From Argentina anserina (Eukaryota > Streptophyta > Magnoliopsida > Rosales > Rosaceae), in assembly GCF_933775445.1 (NCBI RefSeq), contig NC_065876.1, positions 11,718,001 to 11,782,000 on the forward strand: DNA of 64,000 nt, given 5' to 3'. The notes beneath the pieces were generated by a model that had not been told where the DNA came from, made no database searches, and was given only the letters and a program-made list of their open reading frames with translations. A program made the position numbers and the translations under genes. This document shows, in pieces, positions 59,326 to 64,000 of this stretch; positions within the stretch are counted from its first letter, which is position 1, and each line of letters starts with the position of its first letter.

Positions 59326-61359
59326 TGTAACATCCCTAAATTTTGAACAGTAAAATTTCATAATTAATGATGATAATTCTGTAAAGTAATCTCAATAAAA
59401 TTGAAATTAAATTACAACAGCTGAATATCGATTCTGAGTTTAAAAACAATTAACTCAGCTCACAACTATAATTTACATAGACATAAATACATGAATGTAA
59501 AAATGTACAGTTGTCACTCTCACAAGCCTCACTAAAGACTAACTTGGGAATACTAGAATCAAAAACAGCTCTCAGCTATCACACACTGCTCCCCCTCCTG
59601 TCACAGCTACTGTGAAATACCTGCATCACTACCTCCTGCACCATTGGTTGGTGCACTGAGATTGTAAATACAAACTCGGTCAGCTTCACAACTGGTATGA
59701 GTAAACTTAAATAAAAGAACTCATATACTAAACAACATCAACACAACAATGCCACAACAACATCATCAACACGTCCCACATCACAACGACTCACTCACAC
59801 AGTTCTGGGTTACTGCCACTCTCACGTCGCACCCATAAAAGATTGGCAATAAAGTCTAGAGCTCTAGCTAATTGTCCCTACATCCAGCCAATGTGTGGTT
59901 CAGACATTTGCCTACGCCACTAAGGCCGCCACAAAGGCAAAACATTTAAATCAATTTTGCCCATTGGGCCGCCACTAAGGCTTAACATCAAGTATTCATT
60001 TTTTTTTCATCAAACTGGCCGCCACAAAGGCAGAACAACACCAGACCAAGTCACACACAACAATTATACCAAAAGGTACGTTTTTTTCCTTCCAGCCACA
60101 CAACATAATCATCAATAATCACAATAATGTTAGAATGTACATTTTCTTCCCTTCTGGCCAAACAACAAATATATATACTTCAACTATACAGATTCCATCC
60201 ACAATCTCCAATTTACTGAGAGGTACATTTTATTCCCCCTCAATCTCATCCTCCACAATTTATAAACTAACAAAATTATACACAATATCTTTCGCAATTA
60301 AAATGTAACAATATATAAACAAATATACTAATGAAATACTAACATGAATAAGAATATATACTCAATGATAAATATGTGCATATCCCATTACCATTTAGAT
60401 ATGCATATTTAAATCACTAAATATATATATGAGTATATAACAATCTCACATTAATATAATTGATGACATTATAATAAAATATATCCAGTTACTACTAAGG
60501 GTAACTAGCATATACGTGAGGTTTACTCACCTAAAATCCCCTTGCAACTTGTAATTTCAAGTGAGATTCACTCACTTGCTTCCACAACAATAAGCACTAG
60601 AATAGGCTACCGGATTGGACTGTGGTCACCCAAACCACAACTGCAACTCCTCGACCTCTAGAACCAGTGAAAGCGTGACCCACAACACAGAGGCAGAAAA
60701 TTGAAGAGGGTTCTGAGCCCTAAACTCTCTGGCGACGGAAACCCAGGCGGTGGTGTGTCTACCGAGAATCCCAGGCGGTGGCGTGGCTCCCCAGTGATTG
60801 CAACTGCTGCGCTACTACTCCAAGATCGAAGAGATCGCCTATATGGTTCCACTTAGACCGACGATAACACAAACCACAACAGAATTTGTGAGGTCGGTGG
60901 AGATGAAGAACTGGTAAAGAAGAATAAAAGAGGGTCGATGAGATGGAAGAAAAGAACTGAAGAAGAAGAATGAAGAAGTGAGTACCGGGGTAGGTGAGAG
61001 AGGAAAGAGATAAGGAAAATATCCAATTTGTTTTCCAATTCTTTCCTCTTCCAATTATACCCCTCTCCAAAAACGGAAAAAATAACTTCTAATTAAGGTA
61101 ACTCTCTCAATTTGTCTACGAATTCATTTTGACGAGCACTACAACTTTTATGAATAAAGTTTTCTAAAAGGAGCGACAGATTAAAAGTCAACTCTTTGTC
61201 AACTAAACTTAATCACTTAAAACACTTTTGTTTCCTCGAAACCGATTTCTACTTGAACAAAGGCTAATAGAAGACGTAGAATAAGATTATAATCATAATA
61301 TAATTTCATTAATCTCTAAGAAATTACAAGAAATGACAAATGAAATTTGGGTTATTACA
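59326..61359. mobile_element. Solo-LTR-like insertion B (2,034 bp) inside the pogo-like element
   Basis: It begins TGTAACATCCCTAAATTTTG and ends TTTGGGTTATTACA, flanked by CCCCC on both sides (59321-59325, 61360-61364), a 5-bp duplication. Same family and same orientation as insertion A (43994-46508): shared CCTACGCCACTAAGGCCGCC at 59911-59930, the same end sequences, and a matching purine-rich GAAGAA stretch near 60940-60980. It is shorter by about 480 bases. No coding content. Confidence 0.82.
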
Positions 61360-61364
61360 CCCCC

Positions 61365-61541
61365 TTCATGAAAAGAAGCTCTCATGGTAGCGAATACATT
61401 GAATATTTTTTGTTACACTATAAGAAAACCACACCAGAAGTTCTTACCATGTTAAGAAAAATATATGATGAGATTAAAGGTGACATCATTTTCAAGAGGA
61501 AACAAGCAAGAATTGAGTCTTTCTTTATAAAGTCTTCGTAA
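61365..61541 (+). pseudogene. Pogo-like transposase C-terminal fragment, right of the LTR
   Basis: The frame ends HYKKTTPEVLTMLRKIYDEI, then IFKRKQARIESFFIKSS and stop, the typical C-terminus of plant pogo-like transposases. The codons just before (KEALMVANTLNIF) are in another frame, so it is broken. Confidence 0.75.
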
Positions 61542-61742
61542 ATGTAAAATTATTTATGTGTAATAAGAAATCATTACTTTATATATTTGATGGGCTTTAA
61601 GTGAATTCTCGAATTTCTATTATCTTATAAATTTAGCGAAATATTAATTTAGCATATTAGTCCCAAGTCGGGATCGGTAAAAATTATTATTTTAACAACA
61701 TTATTAATTAATCGGGTATTAATTTAACGAGATTTTACTGTA

Positions 61743-64000
61743 TATACATACATATATCTTATGGTGAGTCTAGCTACTTTTTTTCCTTGAAATGAATGAT
61801 CCTACATTATTATTATTATAATTATTATTTGTGATAATATGAATGACGTTACATTATGCGAACTCTAAACTGTATTCATTTATCATTTATGTACTTACTA
61901 AATTTTCATCCATGATTATTCTTTTCCTCATTATGAATTCAAGTCCTCCAACTGAAAAAAGGATACCCAGCTTGAGCACCATTTCAAGTGGTCATGGCAG
62001 AAGGCAAGCACCGTAATGATGGAGAAATGTATTCCTAGTCCCTATAATTTTATAGCATTTTACTTTGAGCTCAAGCATCTTTCGTATATATAGAGCAGTC
62101 GTGGAAATGGTGGAATATGTGATGGCATTCTCAGCAAATTGCAGGCAGCTTTCATGTCTTTGTTAAATCACGTCTGTGGTGGAGGAGGAGAAGTACGTTA
62201 TTTCTGGTTCACAATAGTTAAGATATGTTAATCGCAAGCGTATCATTTAAAAATACGGTCACCATCATGTTTCATTGACTTCAAATCATAATGCATTTTG
62301 AAAACCATTTCCATACTTTTCAAAATTTGATTTTTTTTTCTTTGTAAATTTTTTACTGGTGCATCGTCTAATTTTCTCGGATATATCATCGTGGCCGGCC
62401 TGTTTGAGAATATAATATCATAATGATACCACTTCGCTACATCGGTATAAAACCCATCGGAAATGAGTGATAAAATGGAATTCACCTCCCACGTCCCAAT
62501 CATATTCCATGATGATGAAAATAGCTAAATGCAAAGTTTGCATCATCCATATATATTGTATGTTTTAAGAAAATTAGCATCATACCATCGCTTATACGAT
62601 AACGTACGTAGTTATCAAAATAGTATATAGAGGGAATGAAACTAGTCAAACTACAATAGGTTAATTTCTATCTTACCCTTCTCGCTCAAGTTAATTGATA
62701 TGTCTCTTAACATAGTTCGTACTCCTCTTTTTTCCCTTCGAACTTTTTCAATTTTTGAGCTCCTCACTATGCCCTTCTGATGAGTTTGTCGATCGCTTGT
62801 GGCAGAAAAACCAAATCATGACCTTGTTGGTATTAAATGACACTTCACACACTACATTTTAAAGAATGTGGAAACAAGCAAGTTGTAACATCAGATAGCA
62901 TCATCTTTGAATTGATCGAGTTGAACTAGGGCTCATTAACGGGTCGGACTTTAGTACATTTAGATAAGTGATGGACTGGGTTGGGCCGGGTATTTTCACA
63001 AATATGAAGATCCAAGCACGCCCATCTAAAGCGAGTCTTGCGGGCTTTATGAGCCGGGCATTACGGGCTTTTACGGGCCAGGCCTTACGGGCTTGTATTA
63101 GAAAAAAAACATAATAATTTTTATTTAAAGGGTTTGGAACAATAAAAGAACTCTTGGAAAACATTTCCAAAAAAAGTTACAAATAAATTCTAGTTTTGAA
63201 ATATTGCTGATCGATGTAATCGATATATATATTTAGGGAACCTATATAAATTTCGTCTGTTTTGGACATGGTTTGACCGTTCGTACATATGGTCAACCAA
63301 AAAAGAGGCGTTTTAACATATTAAAACCTCATTGACCGGGACTTTGTCAAATATATTTTCTCGATTCGACCTCGCACGCTTGGTGACAAAAATTATGTGA
63401 TTTTAGATATGCACAGCTTTCGACATTCACATCGTAGTAATAGGTCCTCTCTTTGGGCGTATTAGTGGTGTTTTCGGTTTACCGGAAATTCTGATGGTAA
63501 AACGAGATCCGAATTAGATGAAATTTTTACAAAGTCACTAAATATATATACCGATCATATCGGCTGGTGTCGATCGATCTCGAGAAGTTTCCTTCATATA
63601 GTCGTTTCATAATGTGATAGTTTTATTCTAAATCTAATAGAATATATATATATATAATTATTTATTACTTTGCAGGTTTTTACAGGCCGGGCCTTACGAG
63701 CTTTTACAGGACGAGCATTGTGGGACAGGCCGGGTTTCACACCTCTAAACTAAGTCTGACCCTCTACCCACGAAAGGAGGCCGGGTAAAAACTCATCGAG
63801 CTTGAGGGTCTCCGTGGGCTTATCGAATCCTCGGGCTAAATGATGAAGCCTGTTGGACAAATATTATGGTAAAACATGGCGAAAGCATAAATGTACATGC
63901 AGTAATAATTTGAAGGGAATTATGGACCCATATCGCTTTTATATATGCAACCACCAAATTGTGGATACAAAACGTCAATGTAGTACTAATTCCATGTAAG
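61743..64000. other. Intergenic, repeat-like, no gene recognised
   Basis: 62243-62503 (minus) and 62901-63170 (minus) are open but match no family I know. GC-rich words GGGCCGGG and CCTTACGGGCTT occur at 62985-63100 and again at 63680-63735, bracketing an AT-rich segment, which suggests an old insertion in a repeat. Confidence 0.4.

Larger units (their letters stand above)
58931..61740 (+). mobile_element. Pogo-like Tc1/mariner transposon remnant, split by a solo LTR
   Basis: Terminal repeats CAGTAAACTCTCTATAAAT (58931) and, read inward from 61740, CAGTAAAATCTCGTTAAAT, with TA on both outer sides (58929-58930, 61741-61742), fit plant pogo/Lemi-type elements. Without the LTR insert at 59326-61359 it is about 770 bases, so most of the transposase is deleted; only C-terminal fragments remain on each side of the insert. 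Confidence 0.88.

Noticed and set aside
62243..62503. 86-codon minus-strand frame as a gene
   Set aside because: No recognised motif, no exon partners and AT-rich surroundings; left as unassigned.

Overview
This window comes from a plant nuclear genome, most likely a eudicot. The signs are AT-rich intergenic DNA, GT-AG introns, three plant host genes, and dense plant transposable elements (Copia, LINE, PIF/Harbinger, pogo-like, MULE and hAT MITEs, solo LTRs). I cannot fix the species from sequence alone.

Host genes: (1) The 5' part of a VPS13/chorein lipid-transfer gene lies on the minus strand at 102-4280. Seven exons join cleanly into 234 codons and the gene runs off the left edge. (2) A complete four-exon CHX-type monovalent cation/H+ antiporter lies on the minus strand at 13193-16258 (787 aa when spliced). 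(3) A complete two-exon FCS-like zinc finger (FLZ) gene lies on the minus strand at 24106-24866 (157 aa). No tRNA, rRNA or CRISPR was found.

Layout: 1-4.3 kb is VPS13, with an inverted-repeat element upstream at about 5.0-5.7 kb. 6.4-12.6 kb holds retroelement debris, mainly a broken minus-strand Copia truncated at its 3' end. CHX follows. 17.0-22.1 kb is a non-coding LTR element (LARD-like) carrying two 409-bp palindromic MITEs in opposite orientation and a 67-bp-period tandem array. The FLZ gene follows. 28.4-33.85 kb is a young, almost intact Copia element with 167-bp LTRs differing at one base and a 5-bp target duplication; its only visible coding lesion is a one-base G-run frameshift at the integrase active site. 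33.9-41 kb is intergenic with hAT and MULE MITEs. 41.2-47.3 kb is a decayed PIF/Harbinger element (TTA target duplication) with a 2.5-kb solo-LTR-like insertion. 48.6-54.5 kb is rich in minisatellite, GAA-repeat and inverted-repeat DNA. 55-58.8 kb is a broken LINE. 58.9-61.7 kb is a pogo-like DNA transposon remnant (TA target duplication) split by a second solo LTR of the same family as the one in PIF. The rest to 64 kb is repeat-like intergenic DNA.

I found no new enzymatic or defence system. The most informative content is insertion history: several nested insertions are defined by matching target duplications read directly from the sequence. Exon joins and element ends are my own hand reading; no alignment or database search was run.
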